Assembly (NCBI GenBank): GCA_905221605.1
Contig: CAJNDS010000558.1
Span: 774,001 to 838,000, forward strand
Direction: 5' to 3'
Origin: Symbiodinium natans
Taxonomy: Eukaryota > Sar > Dinophyceae > Suessiales > Symbiodiniaceae
DNA length: 64,000 nucleotides
Shown here piece by piece: positions 1 to 13,640 of this stretch. Position 1 is the first letter of the stretch, and each line of letters starts with the position of its first letter. The notes under the pieces were generated by a model. It was given only the letters and a program-made list of their open reading frames with translations, made no database searches and was not told where the DNA came from. A program made the translations under genes and the position numbers.

Positions 1-803
1 TTCACGGGCAAACAAAGCCATTGCTCTGCAGAATCGTGAAATGCAGGGGGATAATGCTATCCGGTGCATGAGTCTCAAATCACCAGCCATTCCTGGCAGG
101 CTCATGGCCACACGAGCTCTCGTTAAAGCCGAGCGACATCGTCTCGTAAGGATGGGCCAGCCTGTGGCGCTTGCACAGCCCACGCTGTCGAAGGGACCAC
201 TCATTATTGATACGTCACTTGGCATGCGGCTGTACTTCTCCAAGACAATTTCCCTCTCCCCTCTGTGTCGTCTGAACGTCGAAGGCAGCGGTAGCAGCCG
301 ATAGCAATGCTGCCCAAATCACGAAGTAGTAAAAACTTGGCTGACACCCTCGGGAGAGATGTCAGCTTAGTGGCGCGAGCCGGACAAGGCAAAGCAGACC
401 AAGTGCATCAGCTGTTTATGTGCAAACAAGTGTGCTTGGGTGTCAACACCACTGACTAATCACAGCAGGTGCCTTGCGAGCAGACCCGACTGAGCGATTA
501 AGTTCTGCTACGGCTGGCGGATGATCTAGAACACGAAAAAACATGCCTCGCGGCGGCCCGGCTTGTCCTGCACCGACTGCCGCATTGCAGGTCCCAACCG
601 ACCCCTGCGGCGCCATATGCCCACAAAACATAAGACAACGGCCTCCACTGTTACATGGTCTGGCTTGCAATCACGGCATGGGTGAGTTACATGCCACGCG
701 GATGGCACGAGGTTTAGGCTTCTTCTTGCAAGGCTTTGTAGGTACTATATAGGCTTATATAGGGCTAGGGTACGAAAAAGGCCTTACGCGGCTTTTGGGT
801 TGA
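1..803 (+). repeat. Long direct repeat, copy 1 (truncated by window start)
   Basis: Near-identical to 3221-4003. Differences include a 7-bp indel near base 78 and a small deletion near 750. Both copies contain the same broken open frames. Confidence 0.9.
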
Positions 804-3220
804 ATATGATGGTCTTCCAAAAGCCCATGTAGCACACACAGCTTGCACGCTTGGGCTCAGCAGAAGCAGCCGAAAGCCCCTTTAGAATTCAGACACCGGA
901 AGACTGAGGGAATAAGATTGAGGAATAAGCCTAAGGATTTACAGGTTTAGGCGTTGTTTTTCAGACTTTCCAAATTGGGGTGCAGACAGCGCTTCAGGTT
1001 TGTACTTTGAAGCGCTGAAACAGTTTGGTTCTGGAGACTATAGAGACTATACACGAAGCAGCAAGGTGATTCTGTGCATGGGTGCAGCACCAGCCAAGCT
1101 GACCCGGCAAGGCAACGTGTAACGGTCTAGCAAGGATGGGCCAGTCTGTGGTGCCTGCAAGACAAACGCCACTACAGGGACCTCTCCGCGTTTGATTCCT
1201 AGACCTCACACGCAACTCACGGGCAGAGAAAGCCATTGTTGCGCAGGTTCGTGAAATGCTGGCGGACAGTGCAGTCCTGCCACTGCTTGATTTATCACAT
1301 CACCTTTCGGGCGTACGTATCTGTGACAACTTCGCTCTCCAGCGGCAGCGGTAGCCCGCGCTGACGCGTTAACGAAACTTGGCTGAAAATCCCACGGGAG
1401 CGATGTCAGCTTAGTTGCAGGAGCCGGACAAAGCAAAGCAGACCAGCATCAGCTGAGTGTGCGCAAGGAAGTGCGTTCCTTTAAGGCCACTATACTGTCT
1501 GAGCACGTGCATTGCGAGCAGGACCGAAAAAAAACGATCGATCCCCGCTACGGCTGGAGGATCACTTCGAATCAGAGCGCGAGCTTCGGGACCTCAGAAG
1601 AGCTCGCTCAGGTGCTCGTCTTGAATGTCAGGAGAAAGGTGAGGACATGGCTCGTGGGGGCCCTGTCTGTCCGGCACCAAGCTCAGCAACGCAGGTCCCA
1701 ACCGACCACAGCCGTGCAATGTGCCCACAAAATGTTAGACAACGATGCCCTGCGCCGCTACATACGGTCTAGCCTGCAATGGCAGCATCCGTGACTGAAG
1801 TGCCACGGAGATTGCACAAGGTTTAGGCTTGTTTTGCAGGCTTTGTAGGATCTCAGCAGAAACGGTGGTGTAGTGGCTTAACTTCGACTATACACGAAGC
1901 TGGTGCAGCAGGGTGATCCTGTGCAGCGGCACCAGCCAAGCTGAGGCGGGAAGGCAATGCGGAACTGTCTCGTGAGGATGGGCCAGTCTGTGGTGCTTGC
2001 AGGGCAAATGCCACTAGAGTCACTAGAGTAGCTAGAGGCGCCGCTCCACATTTGGTTCATGACAAGGTTGCAGTTGGTAACCCCACACACAGTTCGCGGG
2101 CAAACAAGGTCATTGACCTGCAGGGTCATGAAATAGGCACCACTCTCAGATCACCAGCCACTCCTAGCGTCACCAGCCTCGCTGACTCGGGAAGTCCAAA
2201 CGGACTTGTCTTGTAAGGATGGGCCAGTCTGGGGTGCTTGCAAAATTAACGCAGCGAAAAGGACCGTTTACTGACTTTCTTGGCTCATCACATGGCATCG
2301 GGCCGATTTTTTCCTCGAAAACTTCACTCTCCCCGCAGTTTCGAAGCGGCTGCCGATAGCAGTGCGCCGCATTCACGAAACTTGGCTGAAAATCCCATGG
2401 GAGCGATGTCAGCATAGTTGCAGGAGCCGGACAGAGCAAAGTAGACCAGGTGCGTCAGCTGAGTATGCGCGAGCAAGTGCATCCATCCAACGCCACTGAC
2501 GGAGCAGGCGTTTTGTCAGAAGAAACGATTAAGCGATTAAGTTCTGCGAAGGCTGGGGGATCAAATGCTCGTCGTAAATGTCTCGAACACATACGAGCGT
2601 GCATGCCGCGGGAAGGCCCTGCCACGCCCTCTCTGGAACCGAGCTGAGCAACGCAGGTCCCTACCGACCCGGCCGCGCAACGCACCCGCCAAACAGCAGA
2701 CCATGCAGACTTGCTCTGGCACTTAATAGACTAGCTCGAAATCATGTCATGAGTGTGTAAAGTGAAACACAAGAATTGCATGCTCTGCGTCTTGCATCCG
2801 CCTGAACAGATTGCAGCCGGAAACTGCCCACCACGTGAACTGGCAGGACAAGGCTGTGCAAATGCGCTTGGGAATGGTCTTGCCAAAGACCCCCTATAGA
2901 ATTCAAACGTCGGAAGCTTGCGGGTATGTATGGCCTAAGGGTTTAGAGGTCTAGGCATTGTTTCTTCAGGCTTTTCGAGCTTAGGGTGCATACAGGGTTT
3001 AAGAGTTTAAGCGTTTACGCCCCGAAGTTCGAAAGACTACACACGAAGCTGGTGTAGCAGGATGATCCTGTGCATGGGCGCGGCGCCAGCCAAGCTGACC
3101 AGGGAAGGTCATGCGGAGCTGTCTCGTAAGGATGGGCCAATCTGTGGTGGTTGCTGGGCAAACGCCATTAGAGTCACCAAAGGCGCCACTCCACATTTGA
3201 CAAGGAAACCTCGCACACAG

Positions 3221-4003
3221 TTCACGGGCAAACAAAGCCATTGCCCTGCAGAATCGTGAAATGCTGGGGGATAATGCTATCCGGTGCATGAGTCTCCAGC
3301 CATTCCTGGCAGGCTCATGGCCACACGAGCTCTCGTTAAAGCCGAGCGACATCGTCTCGTAAGGATGGGCCAGCCTGTGGCGCTTGCACAGCCCACGCTG
3401 TCGAAGGGACCACTCATTATTGATACGTCACTTGGCATGCGGCTGTACTTCTCCAAGACAATTTCCCTCTCCCCTCTGTGTCGTCTGAACGTCGAAGGCA
3501 GCGGTAGCAGCCGATAGCAATGCTGCCCAAATCACGAATTAGTAAAAACTTGGCTGACACCCTCGGGAGAGATGTCAGCTTAGTGGCGCGAGCCGGACAA
3601 GGCAAAGCAGACCAAGTGCATCAGCTGTTTATGTGCAAACAAGTGTGCTTGGGTGTCAACACCACTGACTAATCACAGCAGGTGCCTTGCGAGCAGACCC
3701 GACTGAGCGATTAAGTTCTGCTACGGCTGGCGGATGATCTAGAACACGAAAAAACATGCCTCGCGGCGGCCCGGCTTGTCCTGCACCGACTGCCGCATTG
3801 CAGGTCCCAACCGACCCCTGCGGCGCCATATGCCCACAAAACATAAGACAACGGCCTCCACTGTTACATGGTCTGGCTTGCAATCACGGCATGGGTGAGT
3901 TACGTGCCACGCGGATGGCACGAGGTTTAGCCTTCTTCTTGCAAGGCTTTGCAGGTACTATATAAGGCTAGGGTACAAAAAAGGCCTTACGCGGCTTTTG
4001 GGT
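3221..4003 (+). repeat. Long direct repeat, copy 2
   Basis: Near-identical partner of the start of the window, offset about 3213-3220 bp. The intervening 2.4 kb carries more diverged modules. Confidence 0.9.
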
Positions 4004-5479
4004 TCAAGTGCCTCGGGTCTGAAGGCCATACGCGAAGCTGGTGCAGAAGTGTGATCCTGGGCATGGGCTGCCACCTGTCTGGCAAAGATGGGCCAGTCCG
4101 TGGTGCTTGCAAACCAAACGCCACTAGCGGGCCGCTGCACATTTGACTCATTAAAAGGTTGCAGGCGTTCTCCATCTGAAGACTGATAGAACCACTGCAC
4201 GGGTTGTGCCACAATTCAGACTCCAGCACCAAGCAAGCATCACACTGGGTAGTGCTTGCAGAATTGGGCGGTAGGCACATTCAGCTTGTGCCCAAGTGAT
4301 GCTGTCAGGTAGTGCCTGAAACACGGTTGCCTTGCAGGGGCACTGTGGCGGAACTGCCGCGTACAAGCTGGGCCAGTCTGTTGTGCTTGAAGGGCGACAG
4401 CCACTAAAGGGATCACTCCATGAAGACAGTGCAGACAGCTCACTGGCAAAGCAAGACCATGCATATGCAGGATCACGAAACGCTGGGGTGGATCGTTATG
4501 CACGGATTGCACAGCACAAGCCTTAGATCACCACGCCTGGCAGGCTCATGGCCGCACCAGCCCATCTCAGTCGGAAAGTCCGAGCAGCAGTTGTCTCGTG
4601 GTTGGGCCAGTAGAAGGTGCCAGCAACGTTCATGCTGTCAAAGGGACCACTTCACACTTGAACACATCACCCGACATCCGGCTTTCTCCGCGACAAGCTC
4701 CCTCCCCCAACAGTGTCGACTAAACGCAAGCGGCAGTGGTATCACCGCTCCCTACAGTCTGAGATGAAACCCGTTGGAACGATGTCAGGCTTGCCAGAGC
4801 GGACAAAAGCAAAGTGGAGCAGACAAGGCGCGTCAGCGGATCACAAGCATGCAAGCTCTTTTCAGCGCCCCTGAGCACGTGTCCTGTGAGCCAGACCGCC
4901 CAAGTCCTGCTTCCGCCGGACTCATTTTGAGCAACGTGTAAGCTTTGGGAATTGAAGAGCTCGTCCAGGGTCCTAAACTACCAATTGGCACCAAGTTCAA
5001 CAAGGCGGGTCTACCGACCCTTGCGGCGCAACATGCCCAATAAGATATCAGAACACGAAACCCTGCGCCGCCGCATGGTCTAGTTTTTCAATCACGGGCA
5101 GCTGTGATTTTTGTTTCCACAGACAACCGAAGTTGTTTACTTGACAGGTCACGGCGCAACATGCACTGGCAACCAATAGGTCAGCGGTGTGCAGGGCCTG
5201 GAAATGCTGGTGCGCAGCAGTTCTGCGGTCCTGTTCATGGGTACCACACACACCAAACTGACCTGCGACAAGCGGAACTGTCTCGTAAGGATGGGCCAGT
5301 CCAATGTACTTGCAAGCCAAGCTCCACTAAAATGACCCCTCCACGTTTGATTTGTCACAATGCTGCAGTTACGGGATGTTGCACGCAGTGCGCCGGCAAA
5401 CAACGCCATGCAATGTGCAGGATCGTGGAACTCTGGGGGACAGCGAAATCCCGCGTATGAATCGGGGGCTCACGAAGCT

Positions 5480-5945
5480 GACTCGGGAAGGCCAAGCGAA
5501 ACTGTCTCGTTTGGCTGGCGCCAAACCTAACGCTGTTAAAGGGACAGCTTAGGTACTCTACGTGCTTGACACATCACATGGCGTTCAGCACTTCTCCACG
5601 ACACAACTTCCCTCACCCCACCGTGTCGACAATAAGCACAGGCGGCAGCACGATAGTGGCAGGTGGCAGTGCTGCCGCAGCCCCAGGGAAGCGATGTCAG
5701 CTTGGTTGCAGGAGCCGGACAAAGCAAAGCGGACCAAGTGCATCAGCTGACCATGTGCGAGCAAGTGCATCCTTTCGATGCCATTGACTGAGCAGGTGCC
5801 TTGCGAGCAGAACCGACTGAACAGCTGAGTTCTGCTACGGCTGGCGGATGCTTTCAAGTGCTCGTCTTGAATCTCTAGAACAGGAACAAAGGGACATGCA
5901 TCGTGGGGGCCCTGCCTGTCTAGCACCAAGCTCAGCAACGCAGGT
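5480..5945 (+). repeat. Duplicated module, copy 1 (partner at 7400-7812)
   Basis: Shares long near-identical runs with 7400-7812, including the stretch from gacacatcacatggcgttca onward. The second copy lacks about 60 bp near its end. Confidence 0.85.
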
Positions 5946-6059
5946 CATTAGACCACGCCGTGCACTCCCCCATGGTCTATAGCATGCAATCACGGCATGG
6001 GTGACTTATTACGTGCCTCGGAGATTGCCCAAGGTCAGGCTTGTTTTGTCAGGTTTTGT

Positions 6060-6520
6060 AGGTACTAGGGCTAGGGTACAAAAAGGCTATACGCGGCTTT
6101 GGGTTTAAAAGCCTCGGGTCTAAAGGCCGTACACGCATCTGGTGCAGCAGGGTGATCTTGTGCATGGGTGCGGCACCAGCCAAGCTCACCCGGGAAGGTC
6201 ACGCGGAACTGTCTCACAAGGATTGGCCAGTCCATGGCGCTTGCAAGGCAAACTGCAAGGCAAACGCCACTAACGGGGTCGCCCCACCTTTGACTCGTCA
6301 CGACGCTGCAGTTGGGCACCTCACACACAAATACAGTTCACAGGCATGAAATGTTGGGGGGACCTTGCAATCCTGTGCATAAGTCTCAGATCAACCACTC
6401 CTGGCAGGGTCACGGACCCCAGCGCAAAGCTCTCGGGAAGGCCAGGCGGAATTGTCTCGCAAGGATGGGCCAGCCTGTCGCGCTTACAAAGCCAACTCTG
6501 TCGAAGGGACCACGTATCAT
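6060..6520 (+). repeat. Duplicated module, copy 1 (partner at 12117-12550)
   Basis: Nearly identical to the later copy at an offset of 6057 bp, indicating a recent non-adjacent duplication or a unit displaced by expansion of the 1.45-kb array between them. Confidence 0.85.
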
Positions 6521-7399
6521 TGATGCATCACATGGCATCTGGCTGTACTTCTCCACGACAACCTCCATCTCCCCACAGTCTCAGCTAATTGTCTAAACGA
6601 TGACAGCAGCGGTAGCAGCCGATAGCAGCGCCGCCACTGACACGAAACTTGGCTGACACCCCCGAAAGCGACGTCAGCCTAGTAGGTCGAGCCGGACAAG
6701 GCAAAGCAGACCAAGTGCATCAGCTGAGTATGTGCGAGCAAGGGCGCCTGAGTCCTTTCAACGCCACTGACTGCGCAGCCTTGCGAGCAGACTCGACGGC
6801 TGAGCGATTGAGTTCTGTTACGGCTGGAGGATCCTTTCAGGTGCTCGTCTTGAATGTCTAGAACACGAAAAGGACATGCCGCGCAGGGGCTCTGCTTGTC
6901 CTGCACCGAGCACAACGGTCCCAGCCAATCCCTGCGTCGCCATGTGCTCACAAAACATTAAATAACGCCCTGCACTCTTACATGGTCTAGCTTGCAATCA
7001 CGGCATGGGTGACTTAGGACCTATGGTGCCACGGGGATTGCGCAAGGTTTAGGCTTGTTTCTAAGGCTTTGCAGGGTCTATAGGGGTACAAGAAGGCAGA
7101 ACGCGGCTTTTGGGTCTTAAGTTTATAAGTGCCTCGCGTCTCTAAGGCCATACGCGAAGCTGCTGCGGAAGTGCGATCCTGGGCATGGGCTGCCACACCA
7201 GACAAGACTCGGGAAGGTCACGCAGAACTGTCTGGTAAGGATGGGCCAGTCTGCAAGCCAAGCGCCACTAAAGGGGCCACTCCACGTTTGTGCACGCAAT
7301 GCGCCGGCTGACAAGGCCATGCATGTGCAGGATCGTGAATCGCTGGGGGACAGCGACATCCTGTGTAGAAATCGCAGGTTCCCGAAGCTGACTCGGGAA

Positions 7400-7812
7400 G
7401 GCCAAGCGGAACTGTCTCGTAAGGATGGTGCACAATGTGCACACAAACCCAACGCTGCTAAAGGGACAGCTTAGGTACTCTACTTGCTTGACACATCACA
7501 TGGCGTTCAGCACTTCTCCACGACACAACTTCCCTCGCCCCACCGTGTCGACTAAGCGCAAGCGGCAGCACGATAGTGGCAGGTGGCAGTGCTGCCGCAG
7601 CCCCAGGGAAGCGATGTCAGCTTGGTTGCAGGAGCCGGACAAAGCAAAGCGGACCAAGTGCATCAGCTGACCACGTGCGAGCAAGTGCATCCTTTCGATG
7701 CCATTGACTGAGCAGGTGCCTTGCGAGCAGAACCGACCGAACGGCTGAGTTCTGCTAAAAGGACATGCATCGTGGGGGCCCTGCCTGTCTAGCACCAAGC
7801 TCAGCAATGCAG
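7400..7812 (+). repeat. Duplicated module, copy 2 (partner at 5480-5945)
   Basis: See partner. A deletion near 7757 joins tctgctaaaa directly to the ggacatgcatcg segment. Confidence 0.85.
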
Positions 7813-8173
7813 GTCATTACACCACGCCGTGCACTCCCACATGGTCTAGCTTGCAATCACGGAGATTGCACAAGGTTTTTTTGCTTGGTTTGTCAGGCTT
7901 TGTCGGTAATAAGGCCATACGAGAAGCTGCTGCGGAAGTGCGATCCTGGGCATGGGCTGCTACACCATCCAAGACTCGGGAAGGTCACGCGGAACTGTCT
8001 GGTAAGGATGGGCCAGTCCGTGGCGCTTGCAAGGCAAACGCCACTAACGGGGCCGCCACACATTTGACTCATTACAAGGTTGCAGGCGTTCTCCACCTGA
8101 AGATTGAAAAAACCACTGCCCGGGTTGTGCCACAGCTCAGCGTCCAGCACCAAGCAAGTATCACATTGAGCGC

Positions 8174-8479
8174 TTGCAGGAAGGGCGATGCCTGATTACT
8201 ATACGTGACGCCTGCCAATTCTGCGGTGAAAATGCCACGCACAAAACAAACTCCCAAAAGTACCACAGAGACTGCGCTGCATGGACACCGAGCAAAGTAT
8301 ACCGGCGACGCAGCGCAACTGACGTGCCAGGCGAGGTCTTGGGGTGTGATAGTGTGATCCCGTGCAGGGACGCCACACCAGCGAAGCTGACCGGCGACAA
8401 GCGGAGCTGTCTCGTAAGGCTGGGCCAGTCTGTCGTGCTTGAAGGGCGAACGCCACCAAAGGGATTACTCCACGCTTGA
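8174..8479 (+). other. Cys/His-rich open frame, copy 1 of 3
   Basis: A 101-codon frame containing cysteines at residues 14 and 17, then His31 and Cys34 (C-x2-C-x13-H-x2-C), with the segment QKYHRDCAAW. This spacing would suit a small zinc-binding fold. The downstream part overlaps a core repeat in a shifted frame. Whether it is translated is unknown. Confidence 0.35.
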
Positions 8480-9648
8480 TTCATCGCAAGGCTGCAGTTG
8501 AAGACCATGCACACAGCTCACTGGCAAAGCAGGACCTTCAAGACCATGCATCCGCAGGATCGCGAAACGCTTGGGGCGGAGCGTGATGCACGGATATGCA
8601 GGATCGCGAAACACTTGGGGCGGAGCGTGATGCACGGATTGCACGGAACAAGTCTTAGGTCACCACGCCTGGCAGACTCATGGCCGCGCATCTCAGTCGC
8701 AAAGTCCGAGCGGCAGTTGTCTCGTGGATGGGCCAGTAGAAGGTGCCTGCACCGCTAACGCTGTCAAAGGGACCACTTCACACTTGAACTCATCACCCGA
8801 CATCCGGCCTTCTGCGCAACAAGCTCCCTCTCCCAACAGTGACGACTAAACACAAGAGGCAGTGGTAGCAGCGCTCGCGATCGGCTGAGATGAAACATGA
8901 TGAGACCCGTTGAGGCGATGTCGGGCTTGCCAGAGCGGACAAAGCAAAGTGGATTAGACAAGGCGCATCAGCTGATCATGTGCAAGCCGAGCACGTGTCC
9001 TGTGAGCCAGGCCGCTCCAGTTCTGCTTCTTTCGAAAGGATTGCTTTGGGCAACGTGTAAGCTTTGGGAATTGAAGAGGTCTAGAACCACGATTTGCGCC
9101 CTTCTTCGGGCCGCCACCAAGTTCAGCAAGACAAGTCCCCTACCACCCCTTCGGCGCGACATGCCCAACAACATATCAAAACACGAAACCCTGCACCGCT
9201 ACAGTGTTTAGTTATCTAGCTTTCAATCATGGGAAGGGGTGATTTCCATAGACACTGTGCAAAGCGCGCTGGCAAAAATCGGTCAGTGACGTGCAGGGCC
9301 GGGAAATGTTGGAGCAGCTGTATAGGGTCTATGGGTACAAGAAGGCAGTACGCGGCTTTTGGGTTCAAGCTTAAGTGCATCGCGTCTCGAATACAGGAAG
9401 CTGCTGCGGAAGTGCGATCCTGGGCATGGGCTGCCACACCATCCAAGACTCGGGAAGGTCACGCGGAACTGTCTGGTAAGGATGGGCCAGTCCGTGGCGC
9501 TTGCAAGGCAAACGCCACTAACGGGGCCGCCACATATTTGACTCATCACAAGGTTGCAGGCGTTCTCCACCTGAATGATTGAAAAAACCACTGCCCGGGT
9601 TGTGCCACAGCTCAGCGTCAAGCACCAAGCAAGCATCACATTGAGCGC

Positions 9649-9957
9649 TTGCAGGAAGGGCGATGCCTGATTACTATACGTGACGCCTGCCAATTCTGCG
9701 GTGAAAATGCCACGCACAAAACAAACTCCCAAAAGTACCACAGAGACTGCGCTGCATGGACACCGAGCAAAGTATACCGGCGACGCAGCGCAACTGACGT
9801 GCCAGGCCTCGAGGTCTTGGGGTGTGATAGTGTGATCCCGTGCAGGGACGCCACACCAGCGAAGCTGACCGGCGACAAGCGGAGCTGTCTCGTAAGGCTG
9901 GGCCAGTCTGTCGTGCTTGAAGGGCGAACGCCACCAAAGGGATTACTCCACGCTTGA
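9649..9957 (+). other. Cys/His-rich open frame, copy 2 of 3
   Basis: Same as copy 1 but one codon longer, with an in-frame 3-bp insertion after the PG residues. An in-frame indel is weak evidence for selection on the frame. Confidence 0.35.
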
Positions 9958-11098
9958 TTCATCGCAAGGCTGCAGTTGAAGACCATGCACACAGCTCACT
10001 GGCAAAGCAAGACCATGCATATGCAGGATCGCGAAACACTTGGGGCGGAGCGTGATGCACGGATTGCACGGAACAAGTCTTAGGTCACCACGCCTGGCAG
10101 ACTCCTGGCCGCGCATCTCAGTCGCAAAGTCCGAGCGGCAGTTGTCTCGTGGATGGGCCAGTAGAAGGTGCCTGCACCGCTAACGCTGTCAAAGGGACCA
10201 CTTCACACTTGAACTCATCACCCGACATCCGGCCTTCTGCGCAACAAGCTCCCTCTCCCAATAGTGACGACTAAACACACGAGGCAGTGGTAGCAGCGCT
10301 CGCGATCGGCTGAAGTGAAACATGATGAGACCCGTTGAGGCGATGTCGGGCTTGCCAGAGCGGACAAAGCAAAGTGGCGTAGACAAGGCGCATCAGCTGA
10401 TCATTTTCAAGCCGAGCACGTGTCCCGTGAGCCAGGCCGCTCCAGTTCTGCTTCTTCCGAAAGGACTACTTTGGGCAACGTGTAAGCTTTGGGACTTGAA
10501 GAGCTCTTTCAGGGGTCTATATTGTCTATGTAGAATGTCTAGAACGACGGCTGGGGCCCTTCTTCGGCCCGCCACGCTCACAGCTCCCCTGCCGACGCCT
10601 GCGGCGCGACATGCCCAACAACATATCAAAACACGAAACCCTGCACCGCTACAGTGTTTAGTTATCTAGCTTTCAATCATGGGAAGGGGTGATTTCCATA
10701 GACACTGTGCAAAGCGCGCTGGCAAAAATCGGTCAGTGACGTGCAGGGCCGGGAAATGTTGGAGCAGCTGTATAGGGTCTATGGGTACAAGAAGGCAGTA
10801 CGCGGCTTTTGGGTTCAAGCTTAAGTGCATCGCGTCTCGAATACAGGAAGCTGCTGCGGAAGTGCGATCCTGGGCATGGGCTGCCACACCATCCAAGACT
10901 CGGGAAGGTCACGCGGAACTGTCTGGTAAGGATGGGCCAGTCCGTGGCGCTTGCAAGGCAAACGCCACTAACGGGGCCGCCACATATTTGACTCATCACA
11001 AGGTTGCAGGCGTTCTCCACCTGAATGATTGAAAAAACCACTGCCCGGGTTGTGCCACAGCTCAGCGTCAAGCACCAAGCAAGCATCACATTGAGCGC

Positions 11099-11407
11099 TT
11101 GCAGGAAGGGCGATGCCTGATTACTATACGTGACGCCTGCCAATTCTGCGGTGAAAATGCCACGCACAAAACAAACTCCCAAAAGTACCACAGAGACTGC
11201 GCTGCATGGACACCGAGCAAAGTATACCGGCGACGCAGCGCAACTGACGTGCCAGGCCTCGAGGTCTCGGGGTGTGATAGTGTGATCCCGTGCAGGGACG
11301 CCACACCAGCGAAGCTGACCGGCGACAAGCGGAGCTGTCTCGTAAGGCTGGGCCAGTCTGTCGTGCTTGAAGGGCGAACGCCACCAAAGGGATCACTCCA
11401 CGCTTGA
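11099..11407 (+). other. Cys/His-rich open frame, copy 3 of 3
   Basis: 102 codons with minimal changes from copy 2. A fourth relative at 12560-12900 has lost the frame, reading RDAASWC in one phase and then stopping. Confidence 0.35.
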
Positions 11408-12116
11408 TTCATCGCAAGGCTGCAGTTGAAGACAGTGCACACAGCTCACTGGCAAAGCAAGACCATGCATATGCAGGATCGCGAAACGCTTGGGGCGGAG
11501 CGTGATGCACGGATTGCACGGAACAAGTCTTAGGTCACCACGCCTGGCAGACTCCTGGCCGCGCATCTCAGTCGCAAAGTCCGAGCGGCAGTTGTCTCGT
11601 GGATGGGCCAGTAGAAGGTGCCTGCACCGCTAACGCTGTCAAAGGGACCACTTCACACTTGAACTCATCACCCGACATCCGGCCTTCTGCGCAGCAAGCT
11701 CCCTCTCCCAACAGTGTCGACTAAACACACGAGGCAGTGGTAGCAGCGCTCGCGATCGGCTGAAATGAAACATGATGAGACCCGTTGAGGCGATGTCGGG
11801 CTTGCCAGAGCGGACAAAGCAAAGTGGATTAGACAAGGCGCATCAGCTGATCATGTGCAAGCCGAGCACGTGTCCTGTGAGCCAGGCCGCTCCAGTTCTG
11901 CTTCTTTCGAAAGGATTGTTTTGGGCAACGTGTAAGCTTTGGAAATTGAAGAGGTCTAGAACCGCGATTTGCGCCCTTCTTCGGGCCGCCACCAAGTTCA
12001 GCAAGACAGGTCCCCTACCGACCCCTTCGGCGCGACATGCCCAACAACATATCAAAACACGAAATCCTGCACCGCTACAGGATCTAGTTTTTCCAGCTTT
12101 CAATGTCAGGCTTAGA

Positions 12117-12550
12117 AGGCACTTGGGCTAGGGTACAAAACGGTTTTACGCGGCTTTGGGTTTAAAAGCCTCGGGTCTACAGGCCGTACACGCATCTGGT
12201 GCAGCAGGGTGATCTTGCGCACGGGTGCGGCACCAGCCAAGCTCACCCGGGAAGGTCACGCGGAACTGTCTCACAAGGATTGGCCAGTCCGTGGAGCTTG
12301 CAAGGCAAACTGCAAGGCAAACGCCACTAACGGGGTCGCCCCACCTTTGACTCGTCACGACGCTGCAGTTGGGCACCTCACACACAAATACAGTTCACAG
12401 GCATGAAATGCTGGGGGGACCTTGCAATCCTGTGCATAAGTCTCAGATCAACCACTCCTGGCAGGGTCACGGACCCCAGCGCAAAGCTCTCGGGAAGGCC
12501 AGGCGGAATTGTCTCGCAAGGATGGGCCAGCCTGTCGCGCTCACAAAGCC
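12117..12550 (+). repeat. Duplicated module, copy 2 (partner at 6060-6520)
   Basis: After about 12545 the copy switches abruptly into sequence related to the 1.45-kb unit, marking a recombination junction. Confidence 0.85.
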
Positions 12551-13640
12551 ACAAGCAAGCATCACATTGGGTAGCACCTGCAGGAACGGGCGGCAAGCAC
12601 ATTCAGCGGCGTGACGCTGCCAGTTGGTGCCTGAAACACGGCCCTTCCAGGAGCACTGTGGCGGAACCGATCTAAACGGCATGAGCAAACCACCAGAAGA
12701 AGTGCCACAGAGATTGCGCTGCGTGGACTCCGAGCAAAGTATACCTGCGACGCAACGCAACTGACGTGCCAGGCCTCGAGGTCTCGGGGTGTGATAGTGT
12801 GATCCTGTGCATGGACGCCACGCCAGCCAAATTGACCGGCGACAAGCGGAGCTGTCTTGCAAGGCTGGGCCAGTCTGTCGCGCTTGAAGGGCGAACGCCA
12901 CCAAAGGGATCACTCCACGCTTGATTCATCGCAAGGCTGCAGTTGAAGACAGTGCACACAGCTCACTGGCAAAGCAGGACCTTCAAGACCATGCATCCGC
13001 AGGATCACGAAACGCTTGGGGCGGAGCGTGATGCACGGATTGCACGGAACAAGTCTTAGATCACCACGCCTGGCAGACTCATGGCCGCGCATCTCAGTCG
13101 CAAAGTCCGAGCGGCAGTTGTCTCGTGGATGGGCCAGTAGAAGGTGCCTGCACCGCTAACGCTGTCAAAGGGACCACTTCACACTTGAACTCATCACCCG
13201 ACATCCGGCCTTCTGCGCAACAAGCTCCCTCTCCCAACAGTGACGACTAAACGCAAGAGGCAGTGGTAGCAGCGCTCGCGATCGGCTGAGATGAAACATG
13301 ATGAGACCCGTTGAGGCGATGTCAGGCTTGCCAGAGCGGACAAAGCAAAGTGGCGTAGACAAGGCGCATCAGCTGATCATGTGCAAGCAAGCGCATCTTT
13401 TCAACGCCACTGACCGAGCACGTGTCCTGTGAGTTAGGCCGATCAAGTTCTGCTGCGGCCGGAAGGATCGGTTTGAGCCACGTGTAAACCTTGGGAACTG
13501 AAGAGCTCTTTCAGGGCCCTCTAGAACGACGGCCGGGGCCCTTGTTGGGGCCAACATCCAGTTCAGCAAGACAGGTCCCCCTGCTGCACGCAATGCCCAA
13601 TAAGATATCAGAACACGAAACCCTGCATAACTACGTGGGG

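Larger units (their letters stand above)
1..13640. repeat. Complex tandem array of long duplications
   Basis: Almost the whole first 13.6 kb is built from diverged and near-identical copies of a few modules. Each module includes a core of about 90 bp, whose plus strand contains tctcgtaaggatgggcca, and modules recur at several higher-order spacings listed separately. There are no telomeric arrays here. Open frames on both strands are short and broken, so I do not call intact genes. In one plus-strand frame many cores still read LTREG...LSRKDGPVCGACK, which suggests a coding ancestor. Confidence 0.8.
7870..13640 (+). repeat. Tandem array of about 1.45-kb units (three copies plus a partial fourth)
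   Basis: Units run roughly 7870-9180, 9181-10630 and 10631-12060, with a partial unit at 12553-13640. The region 9206-9990 is repeated essentially unchanged 1450 bp later. Offsets between other unit parts are 1425-1475 bp because of small indels. The high identity implies very recent or ongoing unequal exchange or conversion. Confidence 0.9.
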
